Shown: positions 23,701-36,487, numbered from the stretch's first letter. The stretch is DNA of 64,000 nt from Amanita rubescens (GCA_015039365.1 WION01000002.1:310001-374000); one strand, 5' to 3'. Made by a program: numbers and translations. The notes: generated by a model from the sequence alone, not told the origin.

Positions 23701-26700
23701 ACATCGACCGGACAGCAGTCTTAGCCATGCAGACGATGTATGGAGCGAGAACGGGAGACCGCTCTCGAGTGATGCCCTTACAGACGATACTAGTTTGTAT
23801 ACTGGACCAGGTCAAGGGACTCCTGCCATAGACGAGCCGCTCAAGGAGGTCCAGAATCAGCTCGAAACTCGGTTGCAGGAGATTGACGAAGGCTCAACAG
23901 AGGCTGAGGACCTCAGAGTTGAGAAAGATCACATGGAACATCAGCTTCGCCTCATTCGTGCACAAATGCGGCGGCTGATCGATGCTCGCGCCCGAGGAGA
24001 AGTTGATGCAGAGGCGATGGCATTTGAACCTGTCATTTATACCGCCCGACAACTTAGGTTAATTAGAAAGGTTCTGGATAAATGGAGGGCACATCGCTCT
24101 TTCTCGATGGCGGAAGTCATCCTTTCGAACGCGGTCATGATTAAAGAGGCAAATATAATCAGGTACGTTTACCTAAGCTACGACCAACTGCTGTCAGATT
24201 AATTGCTTGATGTAGCAAGGAATTGGGAAAAGAAGTTTCCTACAATTTCACCATCGCGTCAGGAGGGTCCTTGTCTTTCCCAAGCTCTAGTATCGATACT
24301 ATCGCAGGACTGGATCAGTTTGGAGATGTCTCTGACCCAATATTGGTGTCCTCAACACAGCCATCCGTAGCAGTCAAGGTAATTGACAAGAGGAACAACG
24401 GCATATACACATGGTCACTAGACCGAATGCAACAGCAATTACAGCGCATGCGTAATTTGACAACGTACATTGATCGACCATCGTACACGCAGCACTTCTC
24501 TTCGGATGAACCTTTCTATGATTTACCACCTCCTGCATATTCCTTTATTGGTAATGCACTCCTATCCCTTGCACCCCTTTCCCGCAGGCTGTCTTCTTCG
24601 TCCACGGTTCCAATTTTTTGTCGATACACTGCAGAAGCTATAGGATCATGTCGTGTAGACATCAAGGTCATCAACGTGGCCATGCCAGCCAAATACTTGA
24701 ACGGCTCCGCTGCGTCTACCCGAGCTTCTTCTCCGGCACCTGGGGCTATCCCCCCTGTACCCCCGGGCAGCAAATTGAATTTTTCCCTGACTATCGATCA
24801 GGTCAAGGGTTTATCATCTTACGACTTCTCTTCCGTGCACCTACAAGTACGACTATCTTCCTTTGTCGGCCGAACTATCACTTCCGAAGAGGTTTATCCG
24901 TCTCACGCCATTGATTTGGAAGCTTCATCACTTTCTGATCTCAAATTCCGCCGCACTTTCTCTGTCGTTGCTTCTAATAGGGTATTGGCCCATATGAAGC
25001 GAGGGTATGCACCGATAGAGTTTTTCGCAACACTCCATCCGACCTATCTGGAGCGTTTAGAGCGTTGGGACGACTTGCGAGAGCAGAAGATAACTAACTC
25101 GCCCTCTCTGGAGGACCCTGTTGAAACACAGCCTGCTTCGTCGTCTACTATGCGACGTTCAGAAACGGATTTTGTGGTTGCGCAAGTGCATGATGTGGTA
25201 GCGTGGGTGCAGATCTGCGAATTAGGTCCCGAAGGGTCATATGCTTCCGTTCCTGCGATCGCAAGGGGGAACCTTGACCCGGGAGCTTTCCTTTTGCACC
25301 AAGGATTGCAGCGGCGCGTTAGGATCTCTCTCTCTTCGGATTCAGGTCAGCAACTACCGTGGTCTGAATTCACCAAGGTGCGGATTGGAAATGTTCGCCT
25401 ACTTGATATGAAAGGTCGTTTGCATGAATCGACCTCGAAGCCTCTCATTACCCTTCCCTTGTTAAAGGAACAGACATTAGAATTTAAGCCAGATGGGACT
25501 GGCATGCTGACTGCGGACGCTTTGTGGGACTCGAGCGTTCACGATTCAGACTTGTTGAATCGCATAACTCTTTCCAATCAACGCGTGTTATTGCAACTTA
25601 GTTGGGGAATAGCGGTGGAAACGTGCAGCGACCCCGTAGAACTCACGATGGATATAGCTGTCATGATACGAACTCGAGACGCAAGGCCGCCGTCGAGACT
25701 CATGTCTCTTTTAGGTTCTACTAGAATCTTGTCAAAGACAAGTAGCATCTTTCGGGTGCGGCTTTCGCCACCGCTTACCCGCTCGCCGAAGGACTTGTGG
25801 CGTCTGGACACATCGAAGAAATACGTTCGGGGAGAAGAGGTGCTTGGTAATTGGAAGCCACGTGGCATATCCGTAGTTGAAGATTACCTGCGGCTGGTCG
25901 CAACAGAAGAGAAAGCAGCCGATGTTCAAGCCGTTCGGGTTGTTTTGGGTTATTATCCTCCCCGACCAGTCCAGGCAGACGGTCTGGCGTGGCGCAGCGA
26001 TGACCTCGTTAAGAATGCCGTACGTCTTTGGCAGAAGCAGTTTGGACACCAAGGCAAGGTGGGTATAGTCATGTTTTTCAATAGGCAAATATGAAACGGC
26101 GAAATAGATAATTTTAAGTCAAGAACCTCGCGATCAGGAGGATCCACCGTCTTTAAAAGGCCGATCGCGGGACGTAGAGTTTGACGGGCTCAAGTTTATA
26201 TCCGAGACTAAATTGATACCTCGCAGGTAAACCTGCATTCATGACGTACAAAAGAACTACTCTACTCACGTGCCATGTCTAGTGACACAGCAACCAAGAA
26301 AGGCCATCTCATGATTCTAACTAACGCACGCGACAATGTATGGGAGAAGCGCTGGTTTGTGCTAAAGAGGTACGCAGACAGAGCTTGCAGCACGTTTGAT
26401 TGTGACTGCTAAGAAATTTTCTCTAGGCCTTATTTGCACATTTACGCAAATTCTAGCGAAACGGATGAAGTTGGCGTCGTTTCCTTGACTGGCGTAAATG
26501 TCGAGAGTGACCCACAGAAGGAGACGCTTTTAGGGGTGAGTCGGTTTGTTGGTACCTACGACTAGCTACCGCTAACACAAATGTTTAGAAACCACATTCA
26601 TTTACACTCTTTACCTCTGCCAACTCCCATGCTCTAGCAGCTCAGAACCTCAAAGAACTTCACTCCTGGACACAGAAACTAGATCCGACTCGCCTACCTG

Positions 26701-26708
26701 TTTGCTAA
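20714..26708 (+). CDS. UNC104: Kinesin-3 motor (Unc104/KIF1A type)
   Basis: Plus-end motor that carries early endosomes and other vesicles in hyphae. Twenty-three exons sum to 1589 residues in frame. Domains in order: motor ([15 protein letters not shown]-loop [29 protein letters not shown] switch [15 protein letters not shown] switch II; neck [19 protein letters not shown]); coiled coil; FHA domain ([59 protein letters not shown]); long central region with KIF1B and DUF3694 modules; C-terminal lipid-binding PH domain ([26 protein letters not shown], ending DPTRLPVC). The layout is complete for a cargo-binding kinesin-3. Exons of 12, 19, 11 and 7 nt and one GC-donor intron are needed. The start lies only 101 bp after the IMP3 stop. 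Confidence 0.96.
21146..21295 (+). other. Micro-exon cluster encoding the kinesin P-loop
   Basis: Three consecutive tiny exons, 21146-21157 (12 nt), 21207-21225 (19 nt) and 21285-21295 (11 nt), lie between exons ending at 21088 and starting at 21351. Joined with their neighbours they read ILA-YGQTG-SGKSYS-MMGY-GPDKG. Introns are 57, 49, 59 and 55 nt with GT-AG ends, and phases 1, 1, 2, 1 are consistent. Confidence 0.92.
22868..22874 (+). other. 7-nt micro-exon of the kinesin
   Basis: AACGAAG between a TTGCAG acceptor and a GTCAGC donor joins GTTAATCTG to ATCCGTTG, giving [25 protein letters not shown] is one of the most conserved strings in kinesin-3 proteins, so the exon is real despite its size. 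Confidence 0.88.
22983..23041 (+). other. Probable GC-AG intron in the kinesin FHA domain
   Basis: The exon ends at 22982 (ACCACTATG) and is followed by GCGAGT; the acceptor AAATTAG ends at 23041. Phase 0 joining gives [15 protein letters not shown], as in the family. The nearby GT (GCGA|GTGAAA) would give a stop a few codons on. Confidence 0.82.
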
Positions 26709-27170
26709 TTGATTATATTTCACATGAATATACCCTCAGCTATCTTCACTTGTCTACCTCTAAGCCTCGTCTATGTATGTTTCTATCTACTTCGCGTTCT
26801 TTCTACATATAGGGAAATATGTTATTTTAGCATGCTTAATGCAGCACAGTACGAAATCAACGTCCAATAGAATACAAAGTTGGTTCACACGATGAATAAA
26901 TCTGTTGTATCGATTTCATGGCGTTGAGCATATATTATCTAAATTCATATTGTACAGCTAATTGTAACAATAACATATGTGTATGTTGTCCCATTCCCTT
27001 CCAGTGATCAAGCTCAAGAATGCGCATGTAGCATTTTACCATTGCAAGCAATGCGTTTTGAAGTGGTGTGTAAAGAGTGGATATATATCGAATGGTGTGA
27101 AAGAGAAAAAGAGCTTTTTTTTCAATCACAGCGCTCTGGAATGTCGTTCTGCAAAGATAAAGGTCAGATG
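26709..27170. other. Convergent 3' region
   Basis: AT-rich spacer between the kinesin stop and the stop of the fatty-acid methyltransferase. No gene or repeat was recognised. Confidence 0.4.
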
Positions 27171-29071
27171 TCAAGTGTATGTTGTGGCTACAGAGATACT
27201 GACTGGACGAATAAAGGTGATCATATGGCAAGTGATGTAGCCTTTGGCAAAGCCGGCGCCAGCGTACGCAAAGAGATATTCCCATTTGCGCTTGAAGGTT
27301 TCATAATTCGCACGGTCCTGCAGTGCAGGATGGTCTTTAGCAAGGAGGTCTTGGGCAAGATTAGCTTCCAGTCGCCGGCCCCATTCTCGGAGAGTACGTG
27401 GATAGTCTGTAGATGAGATAGGAAGCATTGCGTAAGCGATTGAGCAATATAAGGTCCTAAAGTGGGATGCTTACGAGCTGCGTGGTTCTCGACACTTTCG
27501 AGGGTAAATCTACCCTGTGACCCTACTTGTGCAGCAGTAATTAACGCCGTTGCGCTGGGTAAACAGGAGTTGGGCCACATGTAGCGGCGCATAAAGTCCT
27601 CAGCTCTGGCCCAGATGCGGTTAGCTTTAAACTTCGAAGCAAGAAAGCGTCTTCTACTCACTGGTAACTGGTGAAGCGCGATTCCGGGAAAGTCGAGGCA
27701 GAAATAACAACCGCTGCATCTCGAGATTTGAGAGCGAAGTCGACAAGCTTGAAATAAGTGTTGTAGTGTTTGGCCCCAACGTGCTGAAAGTAAGCTCAAG
27801 GATCGGATTGTGGCGTTTGGGTGGTGATAAGCATACCTCCAGCATTTCAACGCTGATAAAGGCATCGAAGGCCTTCTCAAACTCTGCGGGAATTTCCCGG
27901 TAATCAAGAAGATATACTCGTATACGACCTTCTAGCCCTGCAGCTCTGATAAGTTCTTCTGCAAGCGTCTTCTGCTCAATAGATAGTGTTAGGGTATCGA
28001 CTTCGCATCCATAGGTACGAGCAGCCTGAAAATTGATGCGTGAGTATCGTACAGGCCATGTGGGAGAAGTCCTACCTCAATTGCGAGACCGCCCCATCCA
28101 CTGCCGAATTCAAGGATACGGTGACCAGGCTTAACGCGGGCTTTCCTAAGAACGTGATGTATCTTGCGCCTTTGTGCAGCTTCCAGGTCCCCGGGAGTGG
28201 GACCAAACTCGAGGTCGCCACGGACACCACCCTCGGCTTCGGACCACAATGCACAAGAGTACATCATTTCCTTGCTAAGAAATGCCTATAGGCGACGATG
28301 TCAGCCTGGGTTACCTGATTATAGTAAGATCAAGCTCACCTTGAACAACTCATTTGATTGATCGTAGCTAGTGATGGCGTTAAGCCTTGCTTGTGAGAGC
28401 GTCTGGCCCAAGAAGCTATTATAGAGACCAGAAAGTGTAGCGGAAACTTTCTGCACTGTCGATGACAAAGCCTCCTCCATGCCAACTTCATTATCTAGCC
28501 ACAACTAATCAAGACTAAGGATACGCTAGCATCTTGCTGATAGGAGATAGACTCACATTCATAGCGGCTCTAAGATCGGGGACATCGATTTCGCCAACCA
28601 TGTAGGCCTCGCTGACTGAAGAGCAATCAACGCACAATCTAGGACTCTGTTGTTCTGATACTCACAGCCAAGGTCTCCTGAACTGTTAGAAGGCGCATTG
28701 AGGGGACAGCAATCGAAACGGTCTGATTGGAAACCCACCGAAGTATACGTAGCCAGAAATTATCGCTATTGACTTGGAGATGAACATCGTTGCAACCTCT
28801 ATGATAGTTGCCATAATAATGGGTGCCCTCAGAGTCATAGATAGTAAGATGTCCGTTTACAATGACGTCCTCGAGGACAGACAAGATCGAGCTGCGGGCT
28901 GAAGAATACAGGGTCGCATCAATCAGTCTGATTTGATCTCGACAAGCACAGGTACTTACCAAAAGTAATGATCCAAGATTTTGGACTAAAAACAGAGAGC
29001 AATGAAGACGGCTGAATAGATTTTGATGCGGAGTGGAAGTTGACACATGGATGGGATCGCTGTGAGGACAT
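27171..29071 (-). CDS. Cyclopropane-fatty-acid-synthase-like methyltransferase
   Basis: SAM-dependent enzyme of the CFAS/Mycolic-acid cyclopropane synthase family, which adds a methylene or methyl group across double bonds of unsaturated acyl chains in membrane phospholipids. From ATG 29071 (MSSQRSHPCVNFHSASKS) the spliced protein shows ARSSILSVLEDVIVNGHLTI, SEAYMVGEIDVPDLR, SQARLNAITSYDQSNELFK, MMYSCALWSE, HRILEFGSGWGGLAIE (SAM-binding motif I), CEVDTLTLSIEQ, FISVEMLEHVGAKHY, DFMRRYMWPNSCLPS and ALQDRANYETFKRKWEYLFAY near the C-terminus. It lacks the two N-terminal membrane spans expected of the related sphingolipid C9-methyltransferases, so CFAS is preferred. About nine exons. Substrate is inferred from the family only. 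Confidence 0.88.
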
Positions 29072-31160
29072 TCTCTTTGGACAGGCGAGACTAGATGAGC
29101 GGCTCAATAGTGGTGAGGATAGCAGGAGGAGAGATGGACCTTTTAAAGCTCGCCGTTGTACGAGTTCCCGTGGCTCGCTGAAGATCGGCAACTGAAGAAT
29201 TATGCTGAACACCCGACGGGAAGGATTCGCGAGAGTGTCAAATGAACCATCGGAACGAAAATGTCCGTGGCAATGCTGCATGTCGTACAGGGTCGATTTC
29301 GATACTCGATGTGGAAGCTTGAGAGTCTGATCCATCACCAGATTGCTCTCCGCAATAGCCGACAGCACGGCGTAATAGAAAGGCACAACGTTCCCAAACT
29401 TGGTATCAATCCTTCTGTTCTTCATGGTGCTTCTTTACCAAGCCTAGCCTCACTGTATTAGTTTATTCGCAAGCTTTTACCTCAAAGTCGCATTTTCCTT
29501 TGAGGCCGCACGTGGACCAAGTTCAAAATGTGGATCCCGAGATTCCTTGGGATTCGTTCATCTGACCGGCAAACCACCGGATACCAGAGTCCGATTTATC
29601 ACAACATCTGCGTGAACTGGATAAAATCGGATCTTGGGGCAGAGGTCCTGAATCATGATGCATAAGGAATGAGCGTCTTGACAGACTCCGCAACGTTTGA
29701 TCGCCTATCGATATCGCTAGAAAAATCCACGACAAAAGATCTAAACAATCCATCGCACGATAAACAAGAAGTCTTTGCTCCGCGTTTCGTTAGTTTGTTT
29801 CCACAGGTGAGAATTTTCAAGCTTACTACGGATATCCCCGACAGTTTCCCCAGGGCTGCAAGGGGCGCATGCCGCGGAAAACAGTCGATCCTGAACAAAT
29901 CAATAATGTGCATCGCATGTTTTCGTCGGGGCGACCGAGGCTATCAGTACTAAAAAGGACCCTGATTGTCAGCATGTGTTGGACGAATTCAGGTATATTT
30001 TGATTCGTAGATGTACATACACTAGCAGGTACTTTGGCAAGTGACGGTATCCGCCATTGGCGCCATGGAATACGGTGCAAATCTTGCTACGGCACCCGTG
30101 AATATGTCTAAATTCCTGCAGGGCTCAAGCTTCCACGGTGCAAATTTCGGACACCAAGTGTCGAACACGCCAATTGGCTCATGGCGAATGCCCTGTGCGA
30201 TACTAGCGTGCTTGTTTATTTCCGCTTATCATTTCGTGCTTATGTGAAACTCCCTATGTCGCTGCTGAATCTGATCAAGATCGTGTGTCCACTTTCGGTC
30301 ATCATCACCATATAATGGATGTCTTCTCAATGAACGGCGTTGAAGTCCGAATCCCAGAACTCGGAGAAAGCTAGAGTCGAGAGGTGTGAGATGTGTAGCT
30401 TTCCAAGACTGTTGAGCCGGAGAACTTAAGATACTGCGGTTGCCCGAGATCTTGAGCCTATTGTGCATAAACCGTCTGTAAACTAGGGAACAGAACTCCC
30501 GGAGATCGTGTGCGTGGCTGGAACTGAGAACCTGCCTCACGGCTTACCTCTCGTAAGAAAGTTGGTGGGTTGGTTACGGCAGCCCTTCTGAGCAGCAGGT
30601 AAGTAGATGGCGGATGATAAGGGTTGTCCGTGAAAATTTGAAATTCCAGAGCGGCGACCAGGCGCTTCCAGGAAGCTACTGTAATAGGCTAGGACATTAC
30701 CGCGAAAAAGTCCCGTTTCGCGATGTCCTAATTACGAGAGTTGTATACCTGCCGGGGCAATGTCCGCTACAGGCCGCCATGGTGGCGAGATTCCATTCGG
30801 CTTTATGCAGCTCGGCATTTCAGAGAGAAGTTCATGCTTAGACGAAGTTCCAGAAACAAAGCGTTGACTTGATTGCCGAGATCTTTGACTTGATTTGCTC
30901 AGGTACGAAAATAAAATTTCGGCTAACTTAATACTTGACAAGCGATTTCGGGGCATTGAGATGGAGATTCGTGGCGGCAGAATGGAGGAATTACTGGTCA
31001 CCGATTGGACTGAGCTGTGGCGTTGTCTAGATACAGTCGATAAGTAGAATCGCATCCATTTATACCTGTTGTAGAGTAGATGGGTCAAGAGAAAAAAGGT
31101 TCTTCATAGCTTGAAAAAATAATTCAACCTCTGAGTTAGATCAGAATCGAGAAATTGAAT
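29072..31160. other. 2.1-kb gap, no supported gene
   Basis: This is the largest gene-free stretch. A plus-strand piece near 29670-29880 reads like a leucine-rich or F-box-type fragment (RFVSLFPQVRIFKLTTDIPD) but is soon interrupted and has no partner exons that I can find. The rest has short open frames only. It may hold a decayed gene, the promoter of the methyltransferase and the ARL2 3' end. Confidence 0.4.
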
Positions 31161-32025
31161 TCATCCTTCAGATAGCACATGGGTTGAATCGCGTTGGGTC
31201 GTCGTAGTGCTGTAGTACAGCCTGGTAGCAACATCATCAACTACCCAATCCAAACCTTGGACTAGATTATCTCCTGTCAATGCGCTGCATGGCCATATCT
31301 TCCAGTGGTGGGTTCTGATAGATTCAAGGTCCAGCGCCTGCATAAATTGGCATGTTAAAATGACAGTTGTCAATGGTTAGACTCGACTTGCCTCGCTGAT
31401 CTCCGTATCGTTCATAGATCCGTGTATATCTTGTTTGTTGGCAAAAACCAATAGTGATGCGCCTGCTAGTCGCTATCGGTAATGGGCATCATTTCCGGGC
31501 GCTACATTGTAGGCACTTACATCCTCCGTCAGCAGAGCGTGCAATTCAGACTTGCAATCCTGCATGCGCAATCGATCACCCGAATCGACAACCCAAACAA
31601 CGGCATCTGTCTGTTCGAAATAATTGCGCCAATATGGCCGAAGAGTTCTCTGGCCCCCAACATCCCCTTCCAGCATCAGAAGAACATAAGCGCGTGTTGT
31701 ATGCCACAAAAATAAATGAGACACACATATATTCAGTGTGTATCTGTTGATGCGAGCAGTCAGTTCCGCCAAAATTTAACTTGACAGAAGCTGTACTTTC
31801 TTACTTTCCATGCACGAACGTTTTGATATTGAATCCAAGGGTGGGACATACGCTCCTAACATCTTCGCCATTGAGCCATTTCAGAATTGTTGTCTTCCCC
31901 GCGTTATCAAGGCCACTGTGCAAGTTTAGATTTCGCATGCACCACATTATATTAGCCTACAGGAAAAGTATACGCATTCCTCTCTCTTTTTCTCTATTCT
32001 TGCGGATAATAGTGAGAAGTCCCAT
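31161..32025 (-). CDS. ARL2: ARL2-type small GTPase
   Basis: Arf-like GTPase of the ARL2/Alp41/Cin4 type, which works with tubulin cofactors in alpha/beta-tubulin folding and so in microtubule integrity. From ATG 32025: [19 protein letters not shown], then [20 protein letters not shown] (P-loop), [11 protein letters not shown] (switch I), [20 protein letters not shown] (switch II), [11 protein letters not shown] (guanine specificity), [11 protein letters not shown] and [19 protein letters not shown] and RTHHW mark ARL2 rather than ARL1/ARL3. About six exons; the last intron (31338-31391) has a GC donor. The C-terminal tail is Thr/Ser-rich, slightly longer than usual, and ends at 31161. It is divergently paired with eIF5B. 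Confidence 0.94.
31338..31391 (-). other. GC-AG intron in ARL2
   Basis: The exon ends ATCAGCGAG and the intron begins GCAAGT, the textbook GC donor. It ends ATGCAG, 54 nt later. Phase 0 joining reads [15 protein letters not shown], as in all ARL2 proteins. No GT donor keeps the frame. Confidence 0.88.
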
Positions 32026-32184
32026 GTTGTAGGAAACTAGAAGGGCCTGAGCCGTTCAGTCGCCACGTGATCGTAATCTTTTAAGTAAATAAATAAATAA
32101 AAATGAAGAAATAAATATGTCGTGCTATATCCGACTACTCCTGAAGTATCATCGGAGCTTACGATCGTGCACGCCAGACGATAG
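32026..32184. promoter_or_regulatory. Head-to-head spacer ARL2 / eIF5B with CACGTGAT
   Basis: 159 bp between divergent ATG codons, with CACGTG at 32064-32069 followed by AT, and an A/T-rich stretch (AAATAAATAAATAAAAATG) in the middle. Confidence 0.5.
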
Positions 32185-35100
32185 ATGCCTCCAAAAAATA
32201 AGGCAAAAAAAGGCAAAAAGAACGATGATGATTTTTGGTATGTACTGAGTCTCTTATAACTTCAGATTAACGATGGGCTTATAATAACCAGGGAGAACGC
32301 CGGAGAGACTGTAGCACGGGATACGTCATCACTGAATGTGGATGAAACGGTTGGCGAGGTCCACGACGAACCTATCGGTAACCAAAAGGGATTTTCGGGA
32401 TTCGCATCTTCCAGTATGATCGAAGATGCCGGGGAAGAAGAAGAGGATTTCGGCGGGTTGATGGTTGGTGCTTTGAGTGCATTCTCATACTTTTCGATTC
32501 TCACTATTATACAGTCAGTCATAAAGGCAAGCAAGACCAAAAAAGATAAGAAGAAGAATAAAAAAGGTGGGGAGGTTATTAGCAATGAACCAGGGGAAGT
32601 CGAGGATACTGTTGCAGCAGACGGTGTTGACAGCGGAACGAAGAGTGCTGTTCAGGCGACAGCCGATGACCTGGCCGATGAGGAATGGGGACCCATCAAA
32701 GAGAAAAAGAAAAAAGATAAGAAAAAGAAAGATCGGAAAGAAAAGGCCCAGGAGGATCAAATCGATGGTGGGATATTTCGCAGTATGGTAGAGAGAAACT
32801 GACTCATATCACGTAGGAGATGAGCCTGTTGATGTTGCTAATCCTGCCGCAACTGAGGTGGCCGAGACGGCTGAGGGAGACCAAATTGATGAGGCAGACG
32901 AGGGTTCGGGTCCCCGAGTACTCTCGAAGAAGGAAAAGGACAAGTTGAAGAAAGAGAAAGAGAAGGTTAGCCATCCACTTGTACATCTAGCGCTAGTCTT
33001 CACATCCACCTCTCCATAGGCCAAAAAGAAAGCACAGGCTGCAGCGAAAAAGGCCACCGAAGCCGATGTGGCGCCACCTCCTGCTACAGAAAGTGCTGCG
33101 CCTGCAGCGATGGACGCGTCGCAAGCTCAAGCGCAGGAAATTACTGAGGATAAGGAAGCTGAGGCTGACGAAGCTGACACCGCGACTGGGAAGACTGACG
33201 CAAAGAAAAAGAAGAAAAAGAAGGCAAAGAAGGATGACGACATTGCACCTGCGCCCGTACCATCTGCGGCTGCATCAGGCAAGAAGAAGACTGGCATCAG
33301 CGCCCTGAAGGCGCTGATGGAGGAGAAGAAGAGGTTGGAGGAAGAAGCGCGTAGGCGAGAAGAAGAGGAGCGGAAGCGCATAGAAGAAGAAGAGAGGCGT
33401 GCAGAGGAAGAAGCCAAGCGTAAAGAGGAAGAAAGGCAACGCAGGAAGGAGAAAGAGAAGGTAATGTATGCTGTCGTTCCTATTCCTCATATTTGATTCA
33501 ATTGTATACAGGCAAAGCGCGAGCTGGCGAAGAAGGAGGGTCGCTTACTAACCGAAAAACAGCGAAAGGAAAAGCAAATGGCGGAAATCAGACGGCAGGC
33601 TTTACTAGCTTCCGGTGTGCAGATCGAGGGACTTCAACAGCAGCCGCAAGGTGATGGGTCGCCAGCTCCAAAGAAAGTAGTTTACGGGACTCGTAAGAAG
33701 AAAGGGCCTACTGCTACAAAGGATTCCCCTGGACCCTCGCGACCAGAAACACCTACTCCCGAGGTAATAACCACATCTACCGCACATGTCGCAAGTCAAC
33801 CAGCAAACGAAGGTGCCAAATCTGATTGGGAAAACAGCACCGAAGACGAAATCACGCCTGAGGCATCCCTAGGGGTAAAGGATGACTGGGATGCTTCAAG
33901 CGACGACGATAATGTTGCCCAGGGACCCTCAAAGTCGGTCCCCGCAGCCAAGACAAAACCTATGCCTAATGCGGCCTCTAAGGCGGAGCGCGCTCCCCCC
34001 AATGCGAAGACAACACCAGCGAAGGCGCCGTTGCAGAAGACCAAGCAAGAAACTTCGTCAGAGGAGGAGTCAGAAACGTCTGATGACTCTGGTTCCGAAA
34101 CCGAATCATCGGAAGAGACATCTGAGGAGGAGGAAATGACAGCGGTGCAGAAGGCTGCAGCGCAGAGGAAAGCGGAAGCAGCAGCGCGACGAGCCAAGGC
34201 ACACGAAGAAGCGCTAGCGGCCCGCAGCAAAGACGATCTCAGGAGTCCTATCTGCTGTATTCTTGGACACGTCGATACTGGAAAAACCAAGCTGCTGGAT
34301 AAGGTGGGGATACTCTAATTATGTAACTTAGCGTTCATTGCTTGCCCTTTAGATCCGTCAAACCAATGTACAAGAAGGTGAAGCAGGAGGAATTACGCAG
34401 CAGATAGGCGCAACTTACTTCCCCGCCGATGCCATCAAGCAGAAGACAGCAGTGATGAATAAGGTAAGACCTCCTCTAATCGCTCTACCTTGGCCCTTAT
34501 ATACTACATAAAGGATGGCAATCAAGAATACAAAGTCCCTGGGCTTCTTGTCATTGATACTCCAGGCCACGAGTCGTTCACCAACTTGCGATCTCGGGGC
34601 AGTTCCCTGTGCAACATCGCCGTCCTTGTGGTCGATATCATGCATGGACTGGAGGCCCAAACGTTGGAATCTCTCCGATTACTTCGAGAGCGTAAGACGC
34701 CATTTATTGTTGCATTGAATAAGGTGGGTATGGAAAACATGTTTTATAGAGCATTTACTGAGTGGATCTGCAGATTGACCGTATGTATGGTTGGCAAGCG
34801 ACACCAGATGGTGCCTTCCAGGAATCGCTTGCAAAACAACCACTTTCTGTGCAACGTGAATTCGATGACCGCGCGAAGAAGATCATCCTAGCTTTCGCCG
34901 AGGAGGGCCTTAACGCATGCCTCTACTATGAGAACAAAAATTTCGCCCGAAATGTTTCCATCGTTCCGACCTCTGCTGTCACAGGAGAAGGTGTCCCTGA
35001 CATGATTATGTTACTCGTGAATCTGACGCAACAGCGGATGAGCGATCGATTGATGTACCTGTCTGAGGTGGAATGTACTGTCCTTGAAGTTAAGGTTATT

Positions 35101-36487
35101 GAAGGTTTAGGCACGACAATCGACGTGGTTCTGTCCAACGGTATACTACGGGAAGGCGAAAAAGTAGTCATTTGCGGTCTGAATGGCCCCATTGTAACTC
35201 AACTTCGTGCTTTGCTCACACCACAACCCCTAAGAGAGCTACGGATTAAGGTATGCTCTTCATTGATTCTGGCCTCCGTTTATCCCTAATACGACCAGTC
35301 GGCATATGTCCATCATAAAGAGGTTAAAGCTGCTCTTGGTGTTAAAATCGTTGCACCCGATTTGGAGAAGGCGATCGCTGGCTCTCGCCTCTTGGTTGTG
35401 GGCCCTGACGACGACGAAGATGACCTGAGAGATGAAGTCATGTCTGATTTGACTTCGCTGCTAAATAGTATCGACAAGTCAGGCCGTGGAGTTTGTGTGC
35501 AAGCTTCAACCCTCGGGTCCCTGGAAGCTCTGCTAGACTTCCTCAAGGTCAGCAAAATTCCCGTGTCTGGCATTAACATTGGCCCTGTACACAAGAGGGA
35601 TGTTATGCGTGCAGGTACGATGTTAGAAAAGGCCAAGGAACTTGCCTGTATCCTTTGCTTTGATGTTCCCATTGACAAAGATGCGGAGAAGCTGGCTGAA
35701 GAAATGGGAATACGTTTGTTCAGGGGTATGTTTCTTCTCTGAAGCGTATTCATTCAATATTCATCAAATCTTTTAGCGGACATCATCTATCACTTGTTTG
35801 ATGCATTTACGGCATACAACAAGGAGATTACCGAGGCTAAACGCAAAGATGCGGCGCCACAGGCTGTCTGGCCTTGTCGACTCAAAATCATTGCCGCATT
35901 TTGTAAGCGAGACCCGATCATTCTCGGAGTAGACATTCTGGATGGTTCTCTCCGTGTCGGGACCCCATTAGCCGTTGTGAAATCGGATCCAGCTACCGGA
36001 AAGAAGGAAATCATAGAACTCGGGAAAATGTAAGCCATTTTTTGCTTCCGAGCCAGTAATTTACAATGTCCTATGAAGTACGTCTTTGGAAATCAACCAC
36101 AAGAATCAGGACGTGAGGGTTAAACCTATATTAGACTGAACAGCTTACTTACCCTGTCATTTAGTTGGTGAAGAAGTCTCAAGCTGGGGGAGGAGTCGCG
36201 GTCAAGATAGAACACGCGGTATACCAGTCCGCTAAGATGTTTGGACGACATTTTGATGAAAAAGATGAAGTTCTCAGTCACATCAGTCGGCAAAGTATTG
36301 ATGTCCTGAAGGTTTGTCACTACTATCATAGATATGTATAACTCTAATGTTCCATCAGACCACATTCAAGGCAGATGTAACGAACGAGGAATGGCTACTT
36401 ATAAAGGGGCTGAAGCCGGTATGTCAAGTTTACTTGAACTCGTTTTATATCGTTAATTATAATTTGTAGCGCTTCAACATATTATAG
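32185..36487 (+). CDS. FUN12: Translation initiation factor eIF5B
   Basis: GTPase that promotes 60S subunit joining at the end of initiation (bacterial IF2 homologue). Start [18 protein letters not shown] at 32185. A long charged N-terminus follows, with Lys runs ([13 protein letters not shown]) and an [16 protein letters not shown] helix, then [20 protein letters not shown]. The G domain shows [15 protein letters not shown] (G1), [13 protein letters not shown] (G2), [17 protein letters not shown] (G3), ALNKIDRMYGW (G4, split by an intron between NK and ID) and [13 protein letters not shown] (G5). Domains II-IV follow ([50 protein letters not shown]), ending in a 6-codon exon. About a dozen exons. 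It is complete by comparison with the family. Confidence 0.96.

Noticed and set aside
33127..34290. Minus-strand Ser-rich open frames opposite eIF5B
   Set aside because: They mirror Lys/Glu-rich codons of eIF5B and contain no recognisable domain.
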